Below, one piece after another: positions 16,582-24,940 of a stretch of DNA of 36,985 nt. The notes below the pieces were generated by a model. The model was not told where the DNA came from, did not search any database, and saw only the letters and a program-made list of their open reading frames with translations. Every line of letters starts with the position of its first letter. Position 1 is the first letter of the stretch. The position numbers were made by a program, and so were the translations under genes. The DNA comes from CAYYNP01 sp964472545 (GTDB lineage: Bacteria; Planctomycetota; Planctomycetia; Pirellulales; Thermoguttaceae), in contig CAYYNP010000064.1 in assembly GCA_964472545.1 (NCBI GenBank), positions 1 to 36,985 on the forward strand. Direction: 5' to 3'.

Positions 16582-18105
16582 ATGCCCCAACTGCTCTCAC
16601 TGGAATACAACGACACGGAAGCCCGCATGGTCGTGGCCAACCCGCGTGGCGATCGGGTGGTGATCGAGCAGGCGTTTTCGGTGTCGCTGGCGCCGGAAGG
16701 GCCCGGTGATTCGGAGGAATCGGTCGATGTTGGCGGGCGGATTGCCGCCGCTTTGGCCGCCCGCGGCGTCGGGCGGATCGACGCCCTGGTGGCGGTCGAC
16801 CGGTCGAGCATCGAGCTGCGTCAGCTCTCGCTCCCGCCGTCCCCCGACGACGAACTGCCCGAGATCGTGCGGTTTCAGGCGATGCGGGAATTCAACGAGT
16901 TGACCGAAGATTGGCTGTTGGATTTTGTGCCGCTAGAGCAGACCGAGCCGGACTCGCTGAACGTATTGGCCGCGGCGATCGATCCGAAGCTGGTCGCCCA
17001 AATTCGGAAGACGTGCGACACGGCCCACGCCCGATTGCAACGGCTGGTGCTGCGTCCGTGTGCCGCGGCGTCGTTGCTGGCTCGTTCCCGGCCGGAGGCG
17101 ACCGGAAGACTGACGCTGCTGGTCAATCTGCTGGCCGAGGAGGCCGACCTGACGGCGACCGTCGGCGGCCAGGCGGTCTTCTTGCGAACCGCAAGGCTCG
17201 GCGGCGACCCGCTGGCCGGCGAGGGGCAATCGGCGGCATTATTGGCGGAAATGCGGCGGACGATCGCGGCAGTGCAAAACCAACTTAGCGGGCAGCGCGT
17301 CGAGTCGATCGTGTTGCTGGGCGGCGACGACGCACACGCGGCACTTGCCAAACAGATGGGCGAGGCCCTGAAGCTGCCAACCGAGCTGTTCGATCCGTTC
17401 GCCGGCCTGCAGCTCGGCCGCGAGCTTTCCGGCGCGCCGCCGGAGCGTCCGGGCCGATTTGCCCCGCTATTGGGCATGGCCTTGGCGGAGTTGGAATCGA
17501 CCGGCCACGTGATCGACTTTCTGCACCCTCGCCGCCGGCCGGCGCCGCCGAGCAAGCGGAGAATGTACACTGGCATCGCCGTGGCACTCGCCGTGTTGGT
17601 GGTGGGCTATTTCGGCCGGGGATGGTACCTCCGCTATTCGCTGAAGGCCGAGAACGACAGGCTGGTCATAGAATCCAAGGAGCTCGACGAAGACGTGAAG
17701 GCGGCCGCCGTGGCATTGGCCTCGGTCGATTCGCTGCAACAATGGGAGGCCACCGACGTGGTTTGGCTGGACGAACTGCGGGAGTTGTCCGAGGACTTCC
17801 CCGCTGCCAAGGACGCGATGCTGCAGCAACTGACCGCCCGCGCCGAAGCCCGCCTGGGCGGCAAAATGAAACTCGTGGGGCTGGCCGCCAACGCCTCGGC
17901 CGTTGGCCGCGTCGCGACGTCGCTTCACGACGCAACCCATAAGGTAGTTGGAGAGGGCAGCGGCGTGGACGGCTCGAATCCTTTCTACAAGCTCCAGTTC
18001 GCCTCGTCGGTGAAGGTCGAGCCGCCCACGGCGGCCAGCAAGCCAACGGCCGAAAACACCCCTGCACCCGATAACCCTGCCCCCGAGAACAAGGAGGGGC
18101 AATAA
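16582..18105 (+). CDS. PilM-PilN-like fusion (GspL-like pilus/secretion platform protein)
   Basis: Encodes 507 residues. Residues 1 to about 310 look like the actin-like ATPase fold of PilM or the cytoplasmic domain of GspL: an opening LLSLEYNDTEARMVVA, a central VDRSSIELRQLSLPPSPDDELPEIVRFQ typical of PilM, and SIVLLGGDDAHAALAKQM. A single membrane helix lies at about 330-349 (IAVALAVLVVGYFGRGW). It is followed by a coiled-coil-like stretch and a PilN-like periplasmic part (residues about 350-470), then a low-complexity Pro/Ala/Asn tail. PilM and PilN are usually separate genes; here both parts sit in one chain, as in GspL. The stop codon overlaps the next start (TAATG), which suggests translational coupling. 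It should be part of the inner-membrane alignment complex of a type IV pilus or type II secretion system. Confidence 0.82.
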   Translation: MPQLLSLEYNDTEARMVVANPRGDRVVIEQAFSVSLAPEGPGDSEESVDVGGRIAAALAARGVGRIDALVAVDRSSIELRQLSLPPSPDDELPEIVRFQAMREFNELTEDWLLDFVPLEQTEPDSLNVLAAAIDPKLVAQIRKTCDTAHARLQRLVLRPCAAASLLARSRPEATGRLTLLVNLLAEEADLTATVGGQAVFLRTARLGGDPLAGEGQSAALLAEMRRTIAAVQNQLSGQRVESIVLLGGDDAHAALAKQMGEALKLPTELFDPFAGLQLGRELSGAPPERPGRFAPLLGMALAELESTGHVIDFLHPRRRPAPPSKRRMYTGIAVALAVLVVGYFGRGWYLRYSLKAENDRLVIESKELDEDVKAAAVALASVDSLQQWEATDVVWLDELRELSEDFPAAKDAMLQQLTARAEARLGGKMKLVGLAANASAVGRVATSLHDATHKVVGEGSGVDGSNPFYKLQFASSVKVEPPTAASKPTAENTPAPDNPAPENKEGQ

Positions 18106-19097
18106 TGGCGATGAAGAAACGCGAAAAGGTCCTCGCTTGGGTTACCGGCGGTCTGCTGGTGGGCGTGGGCGTGATGTATCTCTTTTTCTCCGGCAGCGGC
18201 CAGTCGCTAGACGGGCTGCGCAAGCTGAACGAGAAGTTGGTCGACGAGGTCGACGTCAAGCAGAAAGAAGCCAATTCACTCCTTGCCGCCAACGACATGC
18301 TGGCCGTGTGGCAGGCCCGTTCGTTGCCGGAGCATCGAGAACTTGCCGGCTCGCTCTACCAGAACTGGCTCTCGCAACTCGTCGAAGACGTAGGATTCCG
18401 GCTGCACAGCGTCGATCCCGGCGCCGTCAGTTCGCACGGCGTCTACACGAAATACCCCTTTACCGTGCAAGGCCGCGGTACGCTCGATGAGTTGATAGAG
18501 TTCCTCTACGAGTTCTACTCCGCCGACCACCTGCACAAGATCCGCCTGTTTACGGTCAACCCGGTACGGGAATCGGCCGACGAATTCAGCCTCACGATCA
18601 TGATCGAGGCCCTTGCGGTGCAAGGGGCCGCGAGCACGCGTGAGCTATCCTCGGAACGTTCCGAGCGGCTTGCCCTGGCCGACTTGGACGCCTATCGAGA
18701 GGTGATCCTCCGCCGGCAGATGGAGGGCGACCGCTACGTGCCCGACGGCGGCCTGTTCGCTTCCTACGTTACACCTCCCCCGCCGCCACGCCCGCCCACG
18801 CCACCGCCACGCCCCCCTGCGCCTCCACCGCCGGAGCCGCCGAAGTTCGACGCCACCAAACACACCTACGTGGCGGCCATCACGCAAGACGTTCGCGGCA
18901 AGGTCGAGGCGTGTCTGAAGGTCCGGCCGACCGGCGAGGAGTTGGTGTTGGCCAAAGGCGAGACGTTCAAGATCGGCGAGGTGGAAGGTACCCTGGTCTG
19001 GATCGGTGACCGCAAAATCATCGTCGAGATCGACGGCGAGCAAAGCCTCGTGGGGCCGTACGAGAGTTTGCGCGAGGGCCTTCCGCTCTTCGAGTAG
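18105..19097 (+). CDS. PilO-PilP-like fusion, inner-membrane pilus/secretion subunit
   Basis: Encodes 330 residues. The start overlaps the upstream stop by one base. A single membrane helix at about 9-27 is followed by a coiled-coil segment (LRKLNEKLVDEVDVKQKEANSL), and a PilO/GspM-like ferredoxin fold region (residues about 75-170: YTKYPFTVQGRGTLDELIEFLYEFYS). A proline-rich linker spans about 224-246. The last 80 residues (VRGKVEACLKVRPTGEELVLAKGETFKIGEVEGTLVWI region, read in pieces) resemble the homology-region domain of PilP or GspC, which docks on the secretin. The architecture suggests PilO and PilP in one protein. The PilP assignment is from pattern and context and is less sure than PilO. 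It ends 6 bases from a convergent gene. Confidence 0.78.
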   Translation: MAMKKREKVLAWVTGGLLVGVGVMYLFFSGSGQSLDGLRKLNEKLVDEVDVKQKEANSLLAANDMLAVWQARSLPEHRELAGSLYQNWLSQLVEDVGFRLHSVDPGAVSSHGVYTKYPFTVQGRGTLDELIEFLYEFYSADHLHKIRLFTVNPVRESADEFSLTIMIEALAVQGAASTRELSSERSERLALADLDAYREVILRRQMEGDRYVPDGGLFASYVTPPPPPRPPTPPPRPPAPPPPEPPKFDATKHTYVAAITQDVRGKVEACLKVRPTGEELVLAKGETFKIGEVEGTLVWIGDRKIIVEIDGEQSLVGPYESLREGLPLFE

Positions 19098-19103
19098 CGA
19101 GGC

Positions 19104-19529
19104 TTAGAGCGGCGGGGCAGGGATTTCCCCGCTTCGCGTGTTTCTCGCCGGCTGACGTGCACCGGGGACCACGATCCGCCTGACCCCCTGGCCGCCTTCC
19201 TGTTGGAATGGATTCTCGCGACGCGCGGCCAGTGCTTCCCGGCGCAGTTCCTCGGCCGAGAGATCCCGTCCCGCCCGTTGCGCTCCGACGACCAGATCCC
19301 ATCGGATCGGCCTCAAGACGCCGACCGATCCCCACCGAGATCGCAGCCACAGAAGCTCGGCGTCGGTTCGGTCGTCGATTTGCGCGGTGAAGATGCGGCC
19401 GCCGGCCACCTCAACACGGACGGGCGCCCGTGCGTCGCCCTCCGCACCGCGTACACTCGCAACGCAGGCAAGGTTGGCCGGTATCATGAGTAGTCCGCAT
19501 ACCAGAGCTTTCGGCAGATTCAGTTTCAT
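19104..19529 (-). CDS. Small secreted protein, planctomycete type, unknown function
   Basis: Encodes 141 residues from the ATG at 19529, picked because a signal peptide follows at once (hydrophobic residues 7-22, then VRGAEGDAR). Its ribosome binding site is weak. The mature part has a compact beta-type domain: VRVEVAGGRIFTAQIDDRTD, LLWLRSRWGSVGVLRPIRWDLV, then GRDLSAEELRR and an Arg/Gln-rich tail. DRTD...LLW...LRPIxW is a pattern I associate with short planctomycete exported proteins, but no function is known to me. The 3' end is only 6 bases from the convergent pilOP-like gene. Confidence 0.7.
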   Translation of the reverse strand: MKLNLPKALVCGLLMIPANLACVASVRGAEGDARAPVRVEVAGGRIFTAQIDDRTDAELLWLRSRWGSVGVLRPIRWDLVVGAQRAGRDLSAEELRREALAARRENPFQQEGGQGVRRIVVPGARQPARNTRSGEIPAPPL

Positions 19530-19944
19530 CGCTTCGACGTGCTCCATCGACGGGTGAGAGGGGGACGTGCGCACTTGCTCAAATCGCAAACCGCATGCCC
19601 GACCGTACGGCCGCCAGTGCCCCCGTTGCAGCAACCGATTGCCGGCCAACTACTTGCACGCGATCGCAACCCGTCGAGGCGCCGACATTCGTCAACCCGG
19701 TGGGTTGCGTTTGGGCATCATGTTGACGCAACGCCACGCGCCAGACGTATCGCGAGCCGGCCAGAATTCGGGTGGTACGGGCCGACGCGGATTGGATCAC
19801 GCACCCCGCCGCCAACTCCGAAGATCAAACAGGGGGGCTGTTTTCCGAGACGCGCTGTTTACGAGTTGCGCTGTTTCCGAGATACACTGTTTTCGAGATA
19901 CACTGTTTTCGAGATACACTGAGCCGGCCGAACCGAGAAAGACC
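19530..19944. other. Divergent intergenic region, 415 bases
   Basis: Lies between two divergent genes for small secreted proteins. It holds hairpin-forming sequence at 19693-19732 (CAACCC-GGT-GGGTTG and GTTGCGT...ACGCAAC, overlapping) and the 16-bp tandem repeat at 19838-19918. No convincing gene; reading frames across it are not multiples of the repeat. Confidence 0.6.
19838..19918. repeat. 16-bp tandem repeat, five units
   Basis: Units start at 19838 (17 bases), 19855, 19871, 19887 and 19903. The last two are identical (CTGTTTTCGAGATACA); the first three diverge progressively. The array stops 26 bases before the start codon at 19945, so it lies in the promoter or leader region. The unit is AT-richer than its surroundings. 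Confidence 0.9.
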
Positions 19945-20376
19945 ATGACGTATCATTGCCCGCTAGACTTGGCCCGTTTGAACCTCCGCCATTTGGCGGC
20001 CGGCATCCTGCTCGGCGGCATGTTTGCCGGCCTCTTGGCAGCAGCGCCGCCTGCTGCCGGGCCGTCCGGTGTGTCGCGCCCGGAAAGTGCCGAACAGACC
20101 GATCGGATTCGCGAGGGGGCCCAGATCGTCGACCGGCTGGGGCACTTCCAACTCACGGGCGAGCGGGTGACATTTGTCAGTCAAGACGGTAGCGGCCGAT
20201 TTGTGGTGCTGGAGAGCCTGAGTCTTCAACGGGTCGTTCGAACGATCACCGAAAGCTCGGAGTCGCTGAAATGGAACGTCAGCGGCACCGCCACCGAGTT
20301 TCAGGGGTCGAATTACCTGCTCTTGCAGCGCGCCATTCTGAAGAACCAGGCGCCCTCGGCAGGCAGAATCTTCTGA
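19945..20376 (+). CDS. Small secreted protein of unknown function
   Basis: Encodes 143 residues. The ATG at 19945 has GAGAAAG about 6 bases upstream and is followed by a signal peptide (residues about 15-34, LAAGILLGGMFAGLLAAAPP). The mature region of about 105 residues includes EGAQIVDRLGHFQLTGERVTF, FVVLESLSLQRVVRTI and KWNVSGTATEFQGSNYLLLQRA. The IVDRLGHFQ...SGTATEFxGxNYLLLxRA pattern looks like a conserved exported planctomycete family, but I cannot name it. It may be co-regulated through the tandem repeats just upstream. No enzymatic motif is visible. Confidence 0.72.
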   Translation: MTYHCPLDLARLNLRHLAAGILLGGMFAGLLAAAPPAAGPSGVSRPESAEQTDRIREGAQIVDRLGHFQLTGERVTFVSQDGSGRFVVLESLSLQRVVRTITESSESLKWNVSGTATEFQGSNYLLLQRAILKNQAPSAGRIF

Positions 20377-20404
20377 GTTCCCGCGTGTCTCGGGGCCGGC
20401 GGTA

Positions 20405-20432
20405 TTGACACCGACTCAAATCCGCATAGGAT
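20405..20432 (+). promoter_or_regulatory. Candidate promoter of STAS/HATPase operon
   Basis: TTGACA (20405-20410, perfect -35), 16-base spacer, TAGGAT (20427-20432). Predicted start near 20440 would give a leader of about 139 bases. Confidence 0.5.
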
Positions 20433-20452
20433 GAGAACAAGTTGTCGAATAA

Positions 20453-20510
20453 GGGGGCCGTTTGCCGCCCGATGGTTGACGGCCCTGCTTACCGGTGGCC
20501 CCCGGCAAAC
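20453..20510 (+). promoter_or_regulatory. Possible structured leader
   Basis: In the predicted leader, GTTTGCCG (20460-20467) pairs with CGGCAAAC (20503-20510), and GGGGGCC (20453-20459) can pair instead with GGCCCCC (20498-20504). The two pairings use overlapping right arms and exclude each other in part. No known riboswitch class is recognised. Confidence 0.3.
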
Positions 20511-20578
20511 TCCGTATGGGGGCTCCGCGATAGCCCTGTAAGGCTAGGCATTCTACTTCTTCCAGAGGAGTCCTGTAG

Positions 20579-20932
20579 ATGGCCGAGTACCGACGCGTGG
20601 ATCTCAACGAGGTCGGCGAAGTGACCGTGATCCGGTTTCGCGACCAGAAGATCATTGAGGACATCAACATCCAAGAACTCGGACGTGAGTTGTTCAGCCT
20701 GGTTGAGGTGGAAAACCGGCGAAAGCTGTTGCTGAATTTCTCTTCGGTCGATTTCCTTTCGAGCGCTGCTCTGGGTAAGTTGATCACCTTGGACAAGAAG
20801 ATGAAGGCCCACGGCGGCGTGCTGAAGTTGACGAACATCCGCCCCGAGATTTACGAGGTGTTTGCCATCACCAAGCTCAACCGCCTGTTCGACATCAAGG
20901 ACGACGAAGCCGACGCTTTGGCGGCTTTCTGA
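20579..20932 (+). CDS. STAS-domain anti-sigma factor antagonist (SpoIIAA/RsbV-like)
   Basis: Encodes 117 residues, one STAS domain. An AGAGGAG site precedes the ATG. The typical opening (GEVTVIRFRDQKI) and the phosphoacceptor segment VDFLSSAALGKLI are present; Ser62, the second Ser of the pair, aligns with the phosphorylated Ser of SpoIIAA. The next segment LKLTNIRPEIYEVFAITKLNRLFDI is also family-typical. Unphosphorylated, such proteins bind the partner kinase/anti-sigma factor and free the sigma factor. The HATPase gene 44 bases downstream is the likely partner. No sigma factor or PP2C phosphatase gene is adjacent, so the output is unknown. Confidence 0.93.
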   Translation: MAEYRRVDLNEVGEVTVIRFRDQKIIEDINIQELGRELFSLVEVENRRKLLLNFSSVDFLSSAALGKLITLDKKMKAHGGVLKLTNIRPEIYEVFAITKLNRLFDIKDDEADALAAF

Positions 20933-20976
20933 AGCCCGCCCCGTAGGTTGCCACCCTCCCTCGTTGGCCGAAGCCG

Positions 20977-21414
20977 ATGTCTGAAGAGCAGTGGATTTGG
21001 CAGTTTGAGCGTGTGATCCCCAGCGACCCGGCTGCGGGTAGAGAAGCTCTGGAGGAGTTGCTCGGTCAACTCCGATCTCGTCAATGGAGCCAGAAGGACG
21101 TGTTTGCCGTCCATTTGGCCGTGGAAGAGGCGCTGGTCAACGCCATCGAACACGGCAACCGGCTGGCCGCAGACAAGTACGTGCAACTCCGTAGCCGGAT
21201 TTCGCGCGAAACAATCCAGATCGAGATTGCCGACGAAGGCGACGGATTCGACCCCTCGGTGGTCCCCGACCCCACAACTCCAGAGCGGAGGGAGAACCCC
21301 GGAGGAAGGGGGGTTATGTTGATCAAGGCCTTCATGTCGCAGGTGAGGTACAACGAGTCGGGGAATCAGGTCTTTCTGGAAAAGCGGAAGGGCAGCGAGA
21401 TCCCGCAGGGATGA
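20977..21414 (+). CDS. HATPase anti-sigma kinase (RsbW/SpoIIAB-like)
   Basis: Encodes 145 residues, a single GHKL-type ATPase domain. The N box is EEALVNAIEHGN (residues 50-61, Asn55 and the terminal Asn), the G1 box is DEGDGFDP (86-93), and the glycine-rich ATP lid is GGRGVMLI (109-116). This set is typical of serine-kinase anti-sigma factors that phosphorylate STAS partners. It follows the STAS gene in the same direction and probably forms a switch pair with it. A short C-terminal extension (KRKGSEIPQG) has no known meaning. Confidence 0.92.
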   Translation: MSEEQWIWQFERVIPSDPAAGREALEELLGQLRSRQWSQKDVFAVHLAVEEALVNAIEHGNRLAADKYVQLRSRISRETIQIEIADEGDGFDPSVVPDPTTPERRENPGGRGVMLIKAFMSQVRYNESGNQVFLEKRKGSEIPQG

Positions 21415-21464
21415 GGCAGGACGCCGGCGGCCTACCGACGTTCGGAAAAGTGGGGTCATCTGCA

Positions 21465-21492
21465 TTGCCATTTCGGCCGACTCTGGTATCCT
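21465..21492 (+). promoter_or_regulatory. Candidate promoter of beta-propeller/dockerin gene
   Basis: TTGCCA (21465-21470), 16-base spacer, TATCCT (21487-21492), giving a leader of about 63 bases that ends in a GAGGAAGGG ribosome binding site. Confidence 0.42.
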
Positions 21493-21562
21493 AAGGGGTG
21501 GTTCCCTAGGCGCGCACCGGTTGGCTTCTTGCCCACTCCCTAGAGAAGAGGAAGGGTAAGCG

Positions 21563-24500
21563 ATGGCTTCCACAAATCGAGGCGGGCGGCGGACGCGTTA
21601 CGGCAGTTCTCGGCGGCACAGCGGATGGTTGCGGTGCGAACCGCTGGAGCCGCGGCTGATGCTCAGCGGCGGCTCGCCGGACGACCCCACTGCGGACGAT
21701 CCGGCCGACGATCCCACCAATGACGTGGCCGCGCTGGTGCGGTTCGAGTCGGACGCCCAGTTGGTGCAGTACCTGGTCGACGACGCGCTGGAGCGTTACG
21801 CCCATCTGTTCGGCCAGCCGGGACACAACTGGTACTATCCGCCGTACTGGGACTACGTCCGAGGCGGTCCGGAGATTTTCGCGCTCGGCGGTGTCACTCC
21901 CATATCCGACGCCAACACTCTGGACCACTCCGACACGAATACCCAGGTCGACGGCGTCGACGAAGGCGACATCGTCGAGACCGACGGCGACTATCTCTAC
22001 GTCCTCTCGGGCCAGGAGCTGGTAATCATCGACGCCTGGCCGGCCGAGGAGATCCACGTCGAGTCGCGGATTGCGATGGAAGGCCAGTTGGTCGGCGAGT
22101 ATCTCAACGGCGATCGCCTGACCGTGCTCTCGCACAAGTACGGCCAGTTCGGCTGTCCGCCGATCGAACCGATGCCCTTGGTGGGACCGGTCACCTTCGC
22201 CGCGATCCGCGGCCCGGACTGCCTGCCGTTCAGCGCTGCGCTGACGGTTTCGGTGTTCGACGTCTCCGACGCGGCCGACCCCAGGTTAGTGCAAGAGACC
22301 GACGTTGACGGCGATCTGGTCGATTCCCGCGCGATCGGCGACCTGGTCTATCTCGTGATTCGCGACGATTTCAACCTGCCGGCGCCGCAGCTTCTGCCCG
22401 TGGCCGATGGCGGTGAAGAAGACCCGAACGATCCCAACGTAGTCATCAAGCCCGACGACCCCACGTTTGTCGGCGATCTGCGGATCATGCCGCCGGACAT
22501 CTGGTGGCCGCCGGACGAGCGGTACGTCTACGAGACCAAAGAGCAATACCTCGGCCGAATCGCCGGGAAGGTACTCGACCTGGCGCTGCCGAACTACTAC
22601 AGCTACGACACGGCCGGCGAACTGATCGCCTCCGGCCGCGTGGGCGAGGCGACCGACGTCTATCAGCCGCTGACCAAGGACCACATGAGCCTGATGTCGG
22701 TGACCGTCTTCGATATGGGCGTCGACGAGCCCGGGCCGGTCGGTTCGACCGGCGTGCCCACCGACTACGCCGCCGAAATCCACATGTCCCACGACAGCCT
22801 CTACCTGATGCAAAACGGCTGGTGGGGCACGGGCGACACCACCTCGCTGCTGAAGTTCACGTTCGACGAAGCCAACGTCGATCTGGCGGCCACCGGCAGC
22901 GTGCCGGGGCATCTCAACGACCAGTTCTCCGCCGACGAGTACGGCGGCTACCTGCGGTTGGCCACGACCGTCGGTTGGGCCGGACAGTGGGGTGGGGGCA
23001 CCTCGCAGAACAACGTCTACGTGCTCGAACACGCGTACGAGTCGCTCGACATCATCGGACGCCTCGAAGGCCTCGCGCCCGGCGAGACCATCTACTCCGC
23101 CCGGTTCCTCGGGGACCAGGCCTACGTGGTCACCTATCGCAAGGTCGACCCGCTGTTCGCAATCGATTTGAGCATACCGACCGATCCGCAACTCATCGGC
23201 GACGGCCTAAAGGTCACCGGCTTCTCGAACTACCTGCACCCGGTCGAGGGCGGGTTCCTCATCGGCATCGGCCGCGACGCCGACGAGAACACGGGCCTCT
23301 ACCAAGACCCACAAGTCTCGCTGTTCGACGTTGCCGGCGAGGCGGGCCCCGAACTGCTCGACCGGTTCACCATCGAGACCGGCCGCGCCGGCGGCATCAA
23401 CGCGTTCGCCGACCACCACGCCATCGCCTACTTCCCGGATCAGGGCGTGCTGGCCGTTTCCGTGCCCGGCTATCGATACGACGACGTCTGGCGATACCGC
23501 CGCTACCAGAACGACCTCTGGGTGTTCAAGATCGACACGGTTGCTAAGCCCGGCGAAGCCCGCACCGGCAGCGTGGAGTTGCTCGGACGCGTGGCCCACG
23601 ATACGTCGGTCCGCCGTAGCGTGAGAATCGAGGAACTGCTCTACTCGGTCTCCGAAGATACGGTCACGGTACACGACCTCTATCTCGATCCGGCCGACGA
23701 GATCGCCCGGGCAATTTTCGGGGCCGTGCCGCTGGGCGAGATCGACCACGCCACGTTGCCCCCATTGGACCTTTCGACCGGAGAACACTGGTTCCAGTTC
23801 CGCCCGAAACACACCGGCAACCTGCTCGTCCAGCCGGACGGGGCCGACGACGTGGAACTCGAACTCTACGGCCCCACCGGCGGGCTGCTGGAACGTTCGG
23901 CCGGCCAAGCGGTGCAGCGTGAAGTGCTTCATGGAGAGAACTACTACGTGGCCGTCCGCGGCACGCGCGACGCCAACGGCGACCTGTCCGGCAGTTCCGG
24001 CTCGGCCGACGTGACGCTCTCGCTGGTCGCTTCGCCCGCGGTGGTCGATCGCCACGTCTTCTACAACAACTCGGCCTTCGACGGCAACCAACCCGACGCC
24101 GGCCAGACGGACGACGCGGCCATCGCCACCGACAAGGCCGCCCTGCTGCCCGGCCAAACGGCCGACTTCGCCAACTACACCAACTACAGCCGCGGCATCA
24201 ACGGCCTGATGGTCGACGTGGTCGCCCTGCCGGCCGACGGCACGCTCGACGCCACCGACTTCATCTTCCGTACCGGCAACGGCGACCTAGAGAGCTTCAC
24301 CGAGTTGACCACCGCCCCGTTGGTCAACGTCCGTGAAGGCGCCGGCAGCGAGGGGGCCGACCGTGTGACGCTCACCTGGCCCGGCGGCGCGATCCTCAAC
24401 CAGTGGCTCGAAGTCACCATGTTGGCCAACGCCGACACGGGCCTGCTCGAAGACGACGTCTTCTACTTCGGCAACGCCGTGGCCGAGACGGGCAACGTCA

Positions 24501-24829
24501 ACGGCGACACCAAGGTGACCACCACCGACATGCTGCTGGCGCGGAACAACCCCCACAGCTTCCTCGACCCCGCCGCGATCGATCTGCCCTACGACTTCAA
24601 CCGCGACGGCCGCGTCAACACCACCGACGTGCTGTTGGCGAGGAACAACCAGACGACGTTCCTCTCGGCGCTAAGCCTGCTGGATCTCTCCGGCGAAGCC
24701 TCGGCCGCCAGCGTCTCGCCGGCGGAGGCCGATTGGCTGGTGGAGTTTACCGTGGATGACGGCGATTCGTCGGAGGAGTCGGATCCGATCGCCGACGCGG
24801 TGGATCAATTGTTGTCGACTGTTGATTAG
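21563..24829 (+). CDS. Large surface protein: LEPR motif, beta-propeller, dockerin pair
   Basis: Encodes 1,088 residues. A basic N-terminus leads to LEPRLMLSGG (residues 28-37), a motif found near the start of many large planctomycete surface proteins and probably linked to export. An acidic Asp/Pro-rich linker follows. Residues about 130-700 match the secreted beta-propeller domain family distantly related to WD40: NTQVDGVDEGDIVETDGDYLYVLSG, VSVFDVSDAADPRLVQETDVDG and similar blades. Near 735-810 lies a prepeptidase-C-terminal-like beta domain (HWFQFRPKHTGNLLVQ, ENYYVAVRGTRD). Residues about 977-1035 hold two dockerin-type calcium loops, NVNGDTKVTTTDMLLARNN and DFNRDGRVNTTDVLLARNN. Likely a surface-exposed adhesive or scaffold-associated protein; no cohesin is seen in the window. 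Confidence 0.9.
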   Translation: MASTNRGGRRTRYGSSRRHSGWLRCEPLEPRLMLSGGSPDDPTADDPADDPTNDVAALVRFESDAQLVQYLVDDALERYAHLFGQPGHNWYYPPYWDYVRGGPEIFALGGVTPISDANTLDHSDTNTQVDGVDEGDIVETDGDYLYVLSGQELVIIDAWPAEEIHVESRIAMEGQLVGEYLNGDRLTVLSHKYGQFGCPPIEPMPLVGPVTFAAIRGPDCLPFSAALTVSVFDVSDAADPRLVQETDVDGDLVDSRAIGDLVYLVIRDDFNLPAPQLLPVADGGEEDPNDPNVVIKPDDPTFVGDLRIMPPDIWWPPDERYVYETKEQYLGRIAGKVLDLALPNYYSYDTAGELIASGRVGEATDVYQPLTKDHMSLMSVTVFDMGVDEPGPVGSTGVPTDYAAEIHMSHDSLYLMQNGWWGTGDTTSLLKFTFDEANVDLAATGSVPGHLNDQFSADEYGGYLRLATTVGWAGQWGGGTSQNNVYVLEHAYESLDIIGRLEGLAPGETIYSARFLGDQAYVVTYRKVDPLFAIDLSIPTDPQLIGDGLKVTGFSNYLHPVEGGFLIGIGRDADENTGLYQDPQVSLFDVAGEAGPELLDRFTIETGRAGGINAFADHHAIAYFPDQGVLAVSVPGYRYDDVWRYRRYQNDLWVFKIDTVAKPGEARTGSVELLGRVAHDTSVRRSVRIEELLYSVSEDTVTVHDLYLDPADEIARAIFGAVPLGEIDHATLPPLDLSTGEHWFQFRPKHTGNLLVQPDGADDVELELYGPTGGLLERSAGQAVQREVLHGENYYVAVRGTRDANGDLSGSSGSADVTLSLVASPAVVDRHVFYNNSAFDGNQPDAGQTDDAAIATDKAALLPGQTADFANYTNYSRGINGLMVDVVALPADGTLDATDFIFRTGNGDLESFTELTTAPLVNVREGAGSEGADRVTLTWPGGAILNQWLEVTMLANADTGLLEDDVFYFGNAVAETGNVNGDTKVTTTDMLLARNNPHSFLDPAAIDLPYDFNRDGRVNTTDVLLARNNQTTFLSALSLLDLSGEASAASVSPAEADWLVEFTVDDGDSSEESDPIADAVDQLLSTVD

Positions 24830-24940
24830 GTGGCCATTTTCGGGAGCCAGAGGGCCTCGCCCGTGAATCTGGGGTTGCTCGATAGATCCGCCAGAATAGA
24901 CGGGCAGCACTTCTGAAAAGTGGACAGAAAGGGACAGACG

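Noticed and set aside
19098..19103. Bidirectional terminator between the convergent pilOP-like and small secreted protein genes
   Set aside because: Only 6 bases separate the genes, and no hairpin followed by a T run is visible around them.
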